Assembly: GCA_041748615.1 (NCBI GenBank)
Contig: JBGTCY010000177.1
Coordinates: 10,859-74,858 of the forward strand
Origin: JBGTCY01 sp041748615
Lineage (GTDB): Bacteria; Bacteroidota; Bacteroidia; Chitinophagales; CAIOSU01
DNA length: 64,000 nt
Direction: 5' to 3'
Shown here: positions 36,260-45,040 of the stretch, piece after piece
Layout of the letters: the number at the start of each line of letters is the position of its first letter
Position numbering within the stretch: the first letter of the stretch is position 1
Notes under the pieces: model-generated
Told to the model about the DNA's origin: nothing
The model's database searches: none
The model's input: the letters and a program-made list of their open reading frames with translations, nothing else
Made by a program: the position numbers and the translations under genes

Positions 36260-39200
36260 TTACCTCACCAAATTCACATGCCCACTCTTTATCGTTCCCT
36301 CCGCGTCATTCAGCTTGAAGATATAATAATAGGTCGCTACGGGCAGATGTTCTCCTTTTTTGGAGCGTCCGTCCCAGGTGTTGTCATAGGGGCGCGCTTC
36401 ATAAACCAAGCCGCCCCAGCGATTGAAGATTTGCACTTCATTGGCGGGATAATTATGCAATCCATCAATCACCCACAAATCATTGACGCCATCTCCATTG
36501 GGTGAAAACACATCATAAATCGTCAACTCGTCACAATCAATCCCGGCAGTAGTGTCAACCGTCACCACCATGTTATCCGTTCCTGAACAACCATCCGGGT
36601 CGGAGACGGTTACTGAATAATTTCCATCTGAAATTGACACTAAAGCAGGCGTGGTTGCCGCGTTGCTCCACAAAAAACTGTAGGGCATTCTGCCGCCCGT
36701 GACCTCCAAAGTAATGGCGCCATTCGGAATGCCGGGGCAAGTAACAGGCTTGACTGTGGAGATGACGCGCAGTCCTTCAGCGGCTACCGGAATTTCCGCG
36801 GTTCTCATACAGCCTAAGTTATCACTAACAGTGATGTCGTAACTACCGGATGAAAGATTTGCGAGAGATGTGGTTGTGTCATTTGTATTCCACAAAAAGG
36901 TATAGGGAGGAGTGGTGCCTGAAAGAATACTCACTTCAATCGCGCCATCTTCAACGCCTTCACAAGTAACAGCGGTCACTTCAATTTCAAGTTCATAAAT
37001 GGAAAAAGCGGTCAGCAATACAAACGTATCACTCTCGCATCCGGCAGCATCCGTCACGGTCACGTAGTATTCGCCCGGAGGCAGGTTAGTGATACTCAGT
37101 CCTGTGTCGGCATTGCTCCACAACGCTTCATAGGGCGGTATTCCCCCGATGGGATTCAGTTTAATCGCACCATTGCTTTCATAATCACACAATAAATAAG
37201 TCGGGCTAATCACGAATGTCATCGAATCCGGCTGCCCGACCGTTGCAAACTGAACGGCATTACATCCGCTGTTATCTGTCACAGTTAATGAATAATTGCC
37301 ACCACCGATATTCGTGAGGTTCGAAGTCGTTGCTCCGTTGCTCCATTGATACTGATAAGGCGCAGAACCGCCAATAATGTTGGAAGTGATTGTTCCGTTA
37401 TTCTCATTGCCGCAGGAAGCATCAGTAGCCTGCAAGGTGAGGAAAAATGCCGGTGAAGAAACATTAAACAAAGCGGTTTTTTCACAACTGTTAAAATCCG
37501 TCACTGTCACTTCATAAGCGCCCGCTTGAACATTACTGATATTTTGTGTAATTGCACCCGTTGACCATCCATAAGTAAAAGGAGGCGTGCCGCCCGCTGC
37601 CGTGATTGTAATTGCCCCTCCGCTTGTGCATCCCGCATTGGTGACATTGCCGGTGATGGAAATTTCGGAAGGTTCCGCTACCGTTGCAGACAAAATCTGA
37701 ACACATTCCGCGCTGTCTGTAACCGTTACCAAATAAGAACCACCGCTTAATCCGGTTACGTTTTGAACGGAATCACCATTAGACCATTCGAAGGCAAAAG
37801 GAGATGTTCCTCCGGAAACGGAAAGCGAAATCATTCCGTCCTGACTGTTCCTGCAACGCACATCCGTAATGGAATCTATTGCCACATCAGGTCCATCTTC
37901 AGAACTCAGAATCACAGTCGCAATCACCGAACATGGATTTTCAATCGCGTTCAGCTCAATATCATCAATCAAAAAAGGCGGGTCGTTTCCGTTTAAATCA
38001 TTGTTGCTTATCCAGCGAAAACCGAAACGGAAGTTGGGAATGTTTTCATAATCGGGCGACAATGCGATGTTCGCCTGTGAACAAAAATTGACGCCTGAAT
38101 ATTCCGCAGGCAAATCATTCCATGTCGCGCCACCGTCAAAACTCAACGTCACCAAACCATAATCAAATCCCGGGTCACCCGCTGAAATGAACCAGAAACT
38201 TAGCGTAATATTGGTTTTTCCAATCGTTGAAATCAAAGGCGAATAAGCGTATTTGTCCGTAGTGTTGTCAATCAGAAACGGAGCGCCTTGTCCATAAGCG
38301 CAAGTAGGACCGGTGGCAATGCAGAAAAATGAAGCGGGATTACACGCCACATGCAAGTATTCATCGCCTGAACCGTTTGACGGGCAGGCGGGGCAGTCAC
38401 TATTTCTGTTGTTATTGAGTACCCAGATATTCGCATCGCTGCCGTTAGGTCCTGAGCCATTCACATTCAAAGTCCAGCCGGAAGTATTTCCGGAAAAATC
38501 TTCACTCCAAAAAACTGCGGGCGTGGTGGATTGCTGTTCGGAAATCGTTACGTTGTAAATACCCGCGCACAATCCCGAAATCGTTTGCACGGTGTCGCCC
38601 GTTGACCATAAAAAATTGTAAGGCGGATTTCCATCCAAACCTATCGCGATAGCGATACCGTCACATGCGCCACAGGCAGGATTCACCACGGAATCCGAAG
38701 CAATGAGTCCGGGCGATTGTGTTACACTTAGCGAATTGGTAACAGAACAGTTATTGTTGTCCGTCACCGTCACGGAGTAGGTGCCTGATGCAAGACCGGA
38801 AACTGAAGGCGCAGTAGCTCCGTTTGACCAAACATAAGTGTAGGGTGTTGCGCCAGAAATCGGAGTGGCGATGATAGCAGTTCCGCAATCGGTAATTGCC
38901 TGTGTTAGTGAAACAGAAAACACCGGTGGTTCGGTGATGACCACAGAGCCGATGGCAATGGTACTGTTCGCATCGGTTACAGTGACGATGTAAGTACCCG
39001 CGCAGAGATTCGTGACGGAGGCGGTCGTTTGTCCGTTGTTCCACAGATATGTGAAAGGCGCTGTTCCTCCGGTAGGATTCGCCTTGGCGCTTCCGTTACA
39101 TCCGCCAAAACAACTGACATTTGTTTGTTCAATGTCCACCGGAAAAACCACTACACACACCGGCTGCACGGGAGGACATGCCGATAGATTGGTTGACAGC

Positions 39201-41032
39201 GCGAAATTATTTCCACTCGCGAGCACTTCTCCGTTTGCAGTAACCGTGACATCATACACCGCTCCGGTTGTAGGCGCGGAAGTCACAAGATTGAGGTTCA
39301 TGTCATATTTAATCACCTGCCCGATGGAGCCGACATACACGTTACCGCAACTATCCACATCAATGCCACTGCACAACTCCGCCACGCCACCGGGAATAAA
39401 AACCGTGTTGATGATATTGCCCGCGTTAATGTCCCGCTGATGCAACACCTGCCCGTTGGTGGTATAAAGAAAATAAGGTGTGGCGCGAATACCGTTCGTG
39501 CCTTGCCCGGTGCCGCCTTGCCCGTAAGGAAGATAATAGGAAAAAAGATAATCGCTGCCTCTGCGGTAGTTCAGCGACAAACTGCCGTCAAATGAACCGA
39601 TGGTGTCTAATGTCATAAAATAATAATTGCCGTCAGGGGCGGCACACATCGAGCGGATTTCATTGAAAACGGGCAGCGGAATTTGCGCATCGGATGTTTG
39701 ACTGGCAACCTGCAATGTGTTCATGATTGCGCCCGTGTTCATATTGATGGAAAATGCAGCGCCATAGCCCGCCAGCGGCAACGAAAAACTCTGCACGCGC
39801 GTTCCGCCTACAAAAAGCTGTGTATAATCGCAATTGAAATCAAGCGTCCAGTATTCATCGGAAAATCCTCCCGTGTTACTCCACACCAACACACCGCTTG
39901 TGTTGATTTTTGAAATCAACGCGCTGGAGCCGGAGGTGATAAACGAGTTGCCGTCCGGGTCAACCGCCAGCGCGCCAAACCAGTTGTTCGAAGCCGTCCA
40001 GCCCGGAGTGTAGGTCCAGAGCAGATTGCCGCCCGCATCCAATTTTTGCAGACGATAGGGCGCATCGCCACCGTAGAGATAAACATTGGAGTTCGCATCG
40101 CGCTTGATGTAATAAACTTTGTTGGCGCTGGGCATAGCCGGAGTAATTACCCACGGGTCAATGATGAAAGTTTTTTTGACGGAATATTTTTCCGTCACGA
40201 ATGAAACTTCATCACCCGTTATTTGATAACTGACCGCTATTTTCTTTTTTTCCTTTCCGTCATAAAAAGCGACCGGAGCGTGGTCGGTGATGTTGCCGAA
40301 AGCCGTTTTGATTTGCAGGTTTCCTTTTTCGTCAAGCTGTAAAAAATCTTTTTCGGATTCGTTTGAGTTTTGGTTGTTTTTTGCATACCGCATTTTCACC
40401 TTTGATAAATCCGCGCCCGGATGCGCGATAATATTATACTTGATGCCGCCATCGGGATGCGTGATGTATTCCACATCAATCTTCGGATAGAGATTTTTGT
40501 AAGTGATTTTTTCAAAAGAGCGGGCGTTTGATATCATTTTCATAGCTCCGTCAATTTCAAGCCGGTAGTTATGATAAGGTTGCAAAAGTTGCGTGGCAAT
40601 TACTTCAGCGGCAGAATTCGCGCCCACCCATTCCGCGTGAATAATTTCCGTAACGATGTCGAATTTCTGCATTCTTTTATTGGTATGTTTCTCCGCGTAA
40701 TACGTGCCTTCCATTTTTTTCTGAAACTTCCAGCTATCAAATTTCGGGTTCAACTGCTTGTTGTCCATCCTGACAGAATAGCCGCTTTTGGTAAAAAAGA
40801 ATTTTACCGGACCTTCGTCCACAGCATACAATATCGCTGCATCGGGTTGTCCGTTTCTGCCGTCAAACTGCGAGAGGTTTTCTATGAAATGCGACTGCGG
40901 CAACACGCTTACCTTCCAGGTTTCTCCGTTGTTTGCGGGGCTTACTGTTGCATTGTTTAAATTACCCGCAGGACGCTGTGCCTGCAAAACAAAAAGTAAT
41001 AGAATTGCGAAGGGAAAAAGAAACTTTTTCAT
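36260..41032 (-). CDS. SprB-repeat surface protein with type B T9SS domain (paralog 2)
   Basis: 1590 residues with the same plan as the downstream neighbour: signal peptide (ends near VLQAQ), DUF7948-like domain (FIENLSQFDGRNGQPD), SBBP-type propeller, then nine SprB repeats, and the type B sorting domain (VFSPNGDGVNDLWVIDGL, TWDGRSKKGEHLPVATYYYI). It differs by a ~200-residue jelly-roll-like insertion after the third repeat (FWSEDFSGNTSGWTLNVN, LSFWFISAGDPGFDYGLVTL, FGFRWISNNDL), which looks like a MAM/lectin fold. The two genes are clearly an ancient tandem duplication; the C-terminal 100 residues are almost the same. A perfect hairpin lies in the leader (41060-41092). Confidence 0.88.
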   Translation of the reverse strand: MKKFLFPFAILLLFVLQAQRPAGNLNNATVSPANNGETWKVSVLPQSHFIENLSQFDGRNGQPDAAILYAVDEGPVKFFFTKSGYSVRMDNKQLNPKFDSWKFQKKMEGTYYAEKHTNKRMQKFDIVTEIIHAEWVGANSAAEVIATQLLQPYHNYRLEIDGAMKMISNARSFEKITYKNLYPKIDVEYITHPDGGIKYNIIAHPGADLSKVKMRYAKNNQNSNESEKDFLQLDEKGNLQIKTAFGNITDHAPVAFYDGKEKKKIAVSYQITGDEVSFVTEKYSVKKTFIIDPWVITPAMPSANKVYYIKRDANSNVYLYGGDAPYRLQKLDAGGNLLWTYTPGWTASNNWFGALAVDPDGNSFITSGSSALISKINTSGVLVWSNTGGFSDEYWTLDFNCDYTQLFVGGTRVQSFSLPLAGYGAAFSINMNTGAIMNTLQVASQTSDAQIPLPVFNEIRSMCAAPDGNYYFMTLDTIGSFDGSLSLNYRRGSDYLFSYYLPYGQGGTGQGTNGIRATPYFLYTTNGQVLHQRDINAGNIINTVFIPGGVAELCSGIDVDSCGNVYVGSIGQVIKYDMNLNLVTSAPTTGAVYDVTVTANGEVLASGNNFALSTNLSACPPVQPVCVVVFPVDIEQTNVSCFGGCNGSAKANPTGGTAPFTYLWNNGQTTASVTNLCAGTYIVTVTDANSTIAIGSVVITEPPVFSVSLTQAITDCGTAIIATPISGATPYTYVWSNGATAPSVSGLASGTYSVTVTDNNNCSVTNSLSVTQSPGLIASDSVVNPACGACDGIAIAIGLDGNPPYNFLWSTGDTVQTISGLCAGIYNVTISEQQSTTPAVFWSEDFSGNTSGWTLNVNGSGPNGSDANIWVLNNNRNSDCPACPSNGSGDEYLHVACNPASFFCIATGPTCAYGQGAPFLIDNTTDKYAYSPLISTIGKTNITLSFWFISAGDPGFDYGLVTLSFDGGATWNDLPAEYSGVNFCSQANIALSPDYENIPNFRFGFRWISNNDLNGNDPPFLIDDIELNAIENPCSVIATVILSSEDGPDVAIDSITDVRCRNSQDGMISLSVSGGTSPFAFEWSNGDSVQNVTGLSGGSYLVTVTDSAECVQILSATVAEPSEISITGNVTNAGCTSGGAITITAAGGTPPFTYGWSTGAITQNISNVQAGAYEVTVTDFNSCEKTALFNVSSPAFFLTLQATDASCGNENNGTITSNIIGGSAPYQYQWSNGATTSNLTNIGGGNYSLTVTDNSGCNAVQFATVGQPDSMTFVISPTYLLCDYESNGAIKLNPIGGIPPYEALWSNADTGLSITNLPPGEYYVTVTDAAGCESDTFVLLTAFSIYELEIEVTAVTCEGVEDGAIEVSILSGTTPPYTFLWNTNDTTTSLANLSSGSYDITVSDNLGCMRTAEIPVAAEGLRVISTVKPVTCPGIPNGAITLEVTGGRMPYSFLWSNAATTPALVSISDGNYSVTVSDPDGCSGTDNMVVTVDTTAGIDCDELTIYDVFSPNGDGVNDLWVIDGLHNYPANEVQIFNRWGGLVYEARPYDNTWDGRSKKGEHLPVATYYYIFKLNDAEGTIKSGHVNLVR

Positions 41033-41059
41033 GAAGATTTTTTTATTTAAAATATTTTA

Positions 41060-41092
41060 AGCCTGAATATTTTTCGGTTCCGGATTCAGGCT
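41060..41092. promoter_or_regulatory. Hairpin in the leader of SprB-repeat paralog 2
   Basis: Perfect 9-base arms, agcctgaat and attcaggct, enclose a 15-base loop. It lies 28 bases upstream of the minus-strand start at 41032, so it would be in the 5' untranslated RNA. No U-tract follows, so a terminator is unlikely. Confidence 0.35.
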
Positions 41093-41204
41093 ACTGAAAA
41101 TCAGAGCATGAAAATACATAAATTCAGAGGTATCTGAAGTAAATAATTGATTAAATCCGGCATTGCATTAACCTTAATAACTTTACCCTCAACAAAATTC
41201 AAAA

Positions 41205-42251
41205 ATGACATCAAAGCGGGGTTCAAAAAAACCGGAGGAAAATATAACGCAGGACCTCACCGCTCCTGCGCGGAAACAAGACCACATTGAGCTGGCTTTT
41301 CAGTCGCAAACAGGATTAAAACCGGATGAGCGGTTTTATTACGAACCTTTGTTATCAGCTCACCCTAAACCGTTGAAACCGTTTCGCTTCCTCGGCAAAA
41401 TCATGCAAGCACCGCTTTGGATTTCGAGCATGACGGGAGGCACCGAATTAGCTTTCACCATCAATCACAACCTCGCGAAGGCGTGCAAAGAATTCGGCTT
41501 GGGGATGGGATTGGGTTCGTGCCGTAGCCTGCTGTATCATCATGATTATTTCAAGGATTTTAATCTGCGTCCGGTCATCGGGGATGCTTGTCCTTTTTAT
41601 GCCAACCTCGGCATCGCGCAGGTGGAAGAATCGTTAGCGGAAGGCAGGCTCTTTCAAATCACTGAAATGCTGAAAAAGTTAGAGGCGGATGGTTTGATTG
41701 TTCACGTTAACCCGCTCCAGGAATGGCTGCAACCGGAAGGGGACAAGATTTCACAGCCGCCTATTGACACCATTAAAAGATTGTTAGATAAGGTGAAATT
41801 CAAAATCATCGTGAAGGAAGTGGGTCAGGGCATGGGTCCGGAAAGTCTGAAAGCCTTACTGAAGTTGCCGTTGGCAGCTGTAGATTTTGCCGCGCATGGA
41901 GGAACGAATTTTTCAAAAGTGGAACTACTGCGCAGCAAATCCGAACAACAGGCGCTGTTTGAAAATGTGGCGTACATGGGTCACCGCGCGGAGGAGATGG
42001 CGCATTTCACTAATCAAATTTTAAAATCGCAGTCAAAAAACATTCGGTGTAAAGAGGTGATAATTTCCGGTGGGGTAAAATCATTTTTAGACGGATTTTA
42101 CCTGATTAAAAAATTGAATTGCCGCAGTGTGTATGGACAAGGCTCCGCATTTTTAGAACACGCGCGGGGTGATTATGAAAAACTGCAAGATTACGTTGCC
42201 GGTCAAATCAAAGGACTGGAACTGGCGGAGGCGTATTTGACGATTCGATGA
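41205..42251 (+). CDS. fni: Type 2 isopentenyl-diphosphate isomerase
   Basis: 348 residues. This FMN- and NAD(P)H-dependent enzyme interconverts IPP and DMAPP. Family motifs in order: RKQDHIELA near 24, SSMTGGTELA, GLGMGLGSCRSLLY, VHVNPLQEWLQPEGD, KEVGQGMG, AAHGGTNFSKVE and ISGGVKSFLDGFYLIKK. Type 1 isomerase is not needed beside it. The next gene encodes an ABA4-like membrane protein, so the pair may belong to carotenoid or quinone metabolism. Confidence 0.95.
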   Translation: MTSKRGSKKPEENITQDLTAPARKQDHIELAFQSQTGLKPDERFYYEPLLSAHPKPLKPFRFLGKIMQAPLWISSMTGGTELAFTINHNLAKACKEFGLGMGLGSCRSLLYHHDYFKDFNLRPVIGDACPFYANLGIAQVEESLAEGRLFQITEMLKKLEADGLIVHVNPLQEWLQPEGDKISQPPIDTIKRLLDKVKFKIIVKEVGQGMGPESLKALLKLPLAAVDFAAHGGTNFSKVELLRSKSEQQALFENVAYMGHRAEEMAHFTNQILKSQSKNIRCKEVIISGGVKSFLDGFYLIKKLNCRSVYGQGSAFLEHARGDYEKLQDYVAGQIKGLELAEAYLTIR

Positions 42252-42322
42252 TGGGTTGATGTGTTGATTCGGTGATTTGACGATGAGGTGATTTGATGAT
42301 TTGGAGATGTGACGATGGATTG
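42247..42322. repeat. Degenerate gatga/gtgat short repeat
   Basis: A run of imperfect tgatttgacgat / ggtgatttgatg units in the gap between the isomerase and ABA4-like genes. Such low-complexity runs are slippage-prone. No gene is present. Confidence 0.5.
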
Positions 42323-42342
42323 AAAAAATGAATTTATAAATA

Positions 42343-42771
42343 ATGAATTTAGATTTTCCACTGTTATTTAAAATTGTCAACCTCGCGGTGCTGCCCGCCT
42401 GGGCTTTGCTGATTTTTGCTCCAAAAAGCAAAGCCGCGCAGTATGTGGTTTATTCATACGCATATCCCTATTTTCTTGGATTGTTCTATGCTTTTTTGCT
42501 CTTCACGAATTTCAATATCCTGCAAAGCGGGATGGGATCTTTAGAATCAATCCGCAGCGCGTTTGAATCTGACGGGGTGTTGCTTGCGGGTTGGATTCAT
42601 TATCTCATTTTCGATTTGTTTGTCGGCATGTGGCAGGTCGAAGACGCGCGGAAAAATAATATCCGTCACTTTAAAATTATCGCGCCATTGGTGTTCACGC
42701 TTTTCTTAGGACCGTTGGGATTATTGTGGTATCTGATTTTGCGACAAGTGGAAAGGAGTAAAAAGATGTGA
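42343..42771 (+). CDS. ABA4-like (DUF4281) membrane protein
   Basis: 142 residues with four membrane helices. The pattern HYLIFDLFVGMWQVEDAR and the LFLGPLGLLWYLILRQV ending match ABA4-like proteins; plant ABA4 makes neoxanthin from violaxanthin. Bacterial members are of unknown function, but location after an isopentenyl-diphosphate isomerase fits isoprenoid or carotenoid chemistry. The GLLWYL segment is characteristic. Confidence 0.82.
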   Translation: MNLDFPLLFKIVNLAVLPAWALLIFAPKSKAAQYVVYSYAYPYFLGLFYAFLLFTNFNILQSGMGSLESIRSAFESDGVLLAGWIHYLIFDLFVGMWQVEDARKNNIRHFKIIAPLVFTLFLGPLGLLWYLILRQVERSKKM

Positions 42772-42828
42772 TATATTATCAGATATTAGACTTTAGAGAT
42801 TAGGTGTATTGGGGTTTTTGAATTGTGC

Positions 42829-43605
42829 CTAATTGATTGCATCTCTTATTTTTTTACAAACCTCCATTATCTTTTTTAGCTCGCTTAACTTCACCATGCT
42901 GTCTCCATCGCTTAACGCCTGAGCGGGATTAGGATGTGTTTCAATGAACAAACCATCCGCGCCCACCGCTACAGCGGCTCTTGCGATTGTTTCCACCAAA
43001 GCGGGATTGCCTCCGCTGATGCCGGTGGACTGATTGGGTTGTTGCAAAGCGTGTGTACAATCTACAATCACCGGAACACCGAGTTCTTTCATCCTTGGAA
43101 CGGAGCGAAAGTCAACCACCAAATCCTGATAGCCGAAAGTTGTTCCCCGCTCTGTGAGCATCACTTGATTGTTTCCGGTTGAGCGTACTTTCTCAACCGC
43201 GAATGACATACTTTCGGGAGAAGCGAACTGACCTTTTTTGATATTCACCCATTTTCCGGAGTTGCCTGCCGCCAGCAATAATTCAGTTTGACGACAAAGG
43301 AAAGCGGGTATTTGTAAATAATCCGCAAAGTCTTTCACCTTGTCCACATCAGCCGGTTCGTGAATATCGGTGAGAATCGGTAGTTTGAATTCTTTTTTTA
43401 CTGCTCTTAAAATATTAAAAGCTTCGTTTTCTTCCAATCCGGTGAAAGAAGTGATTTTGGTGCGGTTTGCTTTTTTAAAAGAACTTTTGAAAATAAAATG
43501 AAAGCTGAAATCCTCACAAATTTTTTTTATAGTTTCGGCAACTTCAAAACATACCGCTTTGTTTTCAACCACGCAGGGTCCCCCGATGAGTATCAGTTCA
43601 TGCAT
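42829..43605 (-). CDS. kdsA: 3-deoxy-8-phosphooctulonate synthase KdsA
   Basis: 258 residues from the ATG at 43605 (MHELILIGGPCVVENK). It condenses arabinose-5-phosphate with PEP to Kdo-8-phosphate for lipopolysaccharide. Motifs seen: FKSSFKKANRTKITSFTGL, TDIHEPADVDKVKDFADYLQ, IPAFLCRQTELLLAAG, VNIKKGQFASPESM, LTERGTTFGY, VDCTHALQQP, and FIETHPNPAQALSDGDSM. The start overlaps the end of the upstream isomerase by 8 bases. An in-frame GTG at 43635 is less likely. Confidence 0.97.
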   Translation of the reverse strand: MHELILIGGPCVVENKAVCFEVAETIKKICEDFSFHFIFKSSFKKANRTKITSFTGLEENEAFNILRAVKKEFKLPILTDIHEPADVDKVKDFADYLQIPAFLCRQTELLLAAGNSGKWVNIKKGQFASPESMSFAVEKVRSTGNNQVMLTERGTTFGYQDLVVDFRSVPRMKELGVPVIVDCTHALQQPNQSTGISGGNPALVETIARAAVAVGADGLFIETHPNPAQALSDGDSMVKLSELKKIMEVCKKIRDAIN

Positions 43606-44197
43606 TGTTGCGGATTTTATCGCCAAGGTATCCACCGTGATGACGTTTTGAAAATTCCTCGCGGGTAAAATTTATTTCTTCCATCACCAGCACACACAAC
43701 ACATCACCCAAAGCAAGCATGGCGGTGGTGGAGGTGGTGGGCGCCATTCCCAGCGAACAGGCTTCCTGAATATTACCGATACTTAAAACCACTTCCGACA
43801 TTTTTGCCAATTCAGAATCAAGTTGCGAAGTAATTGTGATAACCGGAAAGTTTTTTCCATTCAGCCGGTTGGCAAGCGTCACCATTTCAATCACTTCTCT
43901 TGTTTTCCCGGAATTTGAAAATACCATGAGTAAATCTTCTTTTCCCAACATCCCCAGGTCGCCATGCTGCGCTTCGCCCGGATGTAAATAAACGGAGGGT
44001 GTGCCGGTGGATGAAAAAGTACTGGATATTTTCTTGGCGATGATGCCTGCTTTCCCGATGCCGCTCGTCACAACTTTTCCTTTGCAGGCAATTAACATTT
44101 CCACCGCTTTGAGCAGGTTTTCATTCAGCGGAATATTTTTCACCGCGTTGCTCTCCATTTCAAGGATGGCTTTCGCGCGTGTCAGCCTTCTATCCAT
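43598..44197 (-). CDS. CBS-less arabinose-5-phosphate isomerase (KdsD-like SIS domain)
   Basis: 199 residues from the ATG at 44197 (MDRRLTRAKAILEMESNAVK). The SIS fold is clear: GKVVTSGIGKAGIIAKKISS, FSSTGTPSVYLHPGEAQHGDL, VFSNSGKTREVIEMV, MAPTTSTTAMLALGDVL, and a final HHGGYLGDKIR. Full-length KdsD and GutQ carry two further CBS domains (about 320 residues). Those are absent here, a form known in Bacteroidota. It makes arabinose-5-phosphate for the next gene, kdsA. A longer TTG start (44212) is unlikely. Confidence 0.88.
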   Translation of the reverse strand: MDRRLTRAKAILEMESNAVKNIPLNENLLKAVEMLIACKGKVVTSGIGKAGIIAKKISSTFSSTGTPSVYLHPGEAQHGDLGMLGKEDLLMVFSNSGKTREVIEMVTLANRLNGKNFPVITITSQLDSELAKMSEVVLSIGNIQEACSLGMAPTTSTTAMLALGDVLCVLVMEEINFTREEFSKRHHGGYLGDKIRNNA

Positions 44198-44493
44198 GTG
44201 CCTTTTTCCCAATCACGGGCGTTTATGACTTTATCGTCAATGAAAACATCAAAAGCGGGTTTGTCCAAGCGTAATTCATGATACAACACTCCCCATTCCT
44301 TAAACTGTTTTTCTGTGAGTTCGCGCCAGTTAATCCCGCTTTTCATCCCGCGCGCGGTCCAGTAAACAAGATGATGACCTTCTTTATAGAGTTGATTGAA
44401 CCTTTCAATGTTCTTCATCATCGGTTGCGCGTTCGGATAATCTGTACCCTGTGTGTGACAAATGGTGTTATCCACGTCTATATATATCTCCAT
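44182..44493 (-). CDS. HAD-superfamily phosphatase-like protein
   Basis: 103 residues from the ATG at 44493 (MEIYIDVDNTICHTQG). The HAD motif I DxDxT is IDVDNT, motif II YWTARG, and FIDDKVI gives the acidic motif IV. The protein is short for a HAD hydrolase and has no cap domain. It overlaps the KdsD-like gene by 16 bases and heads a small Kdo operon, so it may act on a sugar phosphate. KdsC-type Kdo-8-phosphate phosphatase is one option, not shown. Confidence 0.75.
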   Translation of the reverse strand: MEIYIDVDNTICHTQGTDYPNAQPMMKNIERFNQLYKEGHHLVYWTARGMKSGINWRELTEKQFKEWGVLYHELRLDKPAFDVFIDDKVINARDWEKGTWIEG

Positions 44494-44580
44494 CGGATTC
44501 AAAGCTATTGAAATTTTTTTTCCTGATTGACGGTCAATAGATTGTTTAATTTTGTTTGAGTTTATTTAAATATTATAACC

Positions 44581-44757
44581 ATGAGTATTGCAATCATTAA
44601 AATAGATAAGAGTAAAGTAGGCGCTTTGAAGCAAATCGTAAAAGCGCTTGAGGCAAAAATCCGTGTTGTTAAAGAAAAGGATTACGAAGAAGAAATTATG
44701 AATAAGCTGATTGAAGCGGGGATAGAAAGTGAAATAATTTATGAAAAAATATTTTAA
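44581..44757 (+). CDS. Small antitoxin-like protein
   Basis: A 58-residue protein (MSIAIIKIDKSKVGALKQIV start, YEEEIMNKLIEAGIES end). It has the size and strand-helix layout of the small antitoxins of RelE modules. Its last codons overlap the first ATG of the broken toxin (44741). It is not a recognised family; the call rests on the neighbour. Confidence 0.55.
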   Translation: MSIAIIKIDKSKVGALKQIVKALEAKIRVVKEKDYEEEIMNKLIEAGIESEIIYEKIF

Positions 44758-45038
44758 AAGATTTAAGAAAATCATGAATCTTGTTTTCAGAGGTACTTTC
44801 AGGCGTGATTTTCAAAATATAAACAACCATGATTTAAACAAGCAACTATTAAAAGTTATTCTTGAAATAAAAAAGGCATCCTCGCAGTTGCAAATTAAAA
44901 ATCTCAAGAAAATTCAAAACAAAATACAAGATTGAAATAAAAGTAAGAGAAAATAGAATCTATTGGGTTCTATGTACAATTCAGGATGATACAATTCAAT
45001 TTATTAGAGTTAAACCAGAGTCCTTTTTTAAAAAATAA
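44741..45038 (+). pseudogene. RelE-like toxin, frameshifted
   Basis: The first frame reads MNLVFRGTFRRDFQNINNHD ... IKNLKKIQ and stops at 44935. The sequence after it, in another frame (YKIEIKVRENRIYWVLCTIQ ... FIRVKPESFFKK, stop 45036-45038), continues the RelE-type pattern of a basic strand and a central RIYW strand. One base change would join them into a protein of about 98 residues. The first ATG overlaps the antitoxin. A sequencing error cannot be excluded, but a second broken RelE toxin in the window makes decay plausible. Confidence 0.6.
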
Positions 45039-45040
45039 TT

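Noticed and set aside
32000..39100. Periodic repeats that might look like a CRISPR or satellite array
   Set aside because: They are in-frame coding SprB repeats of about 70 residues, not short identical DNA repeats with unique spacers.
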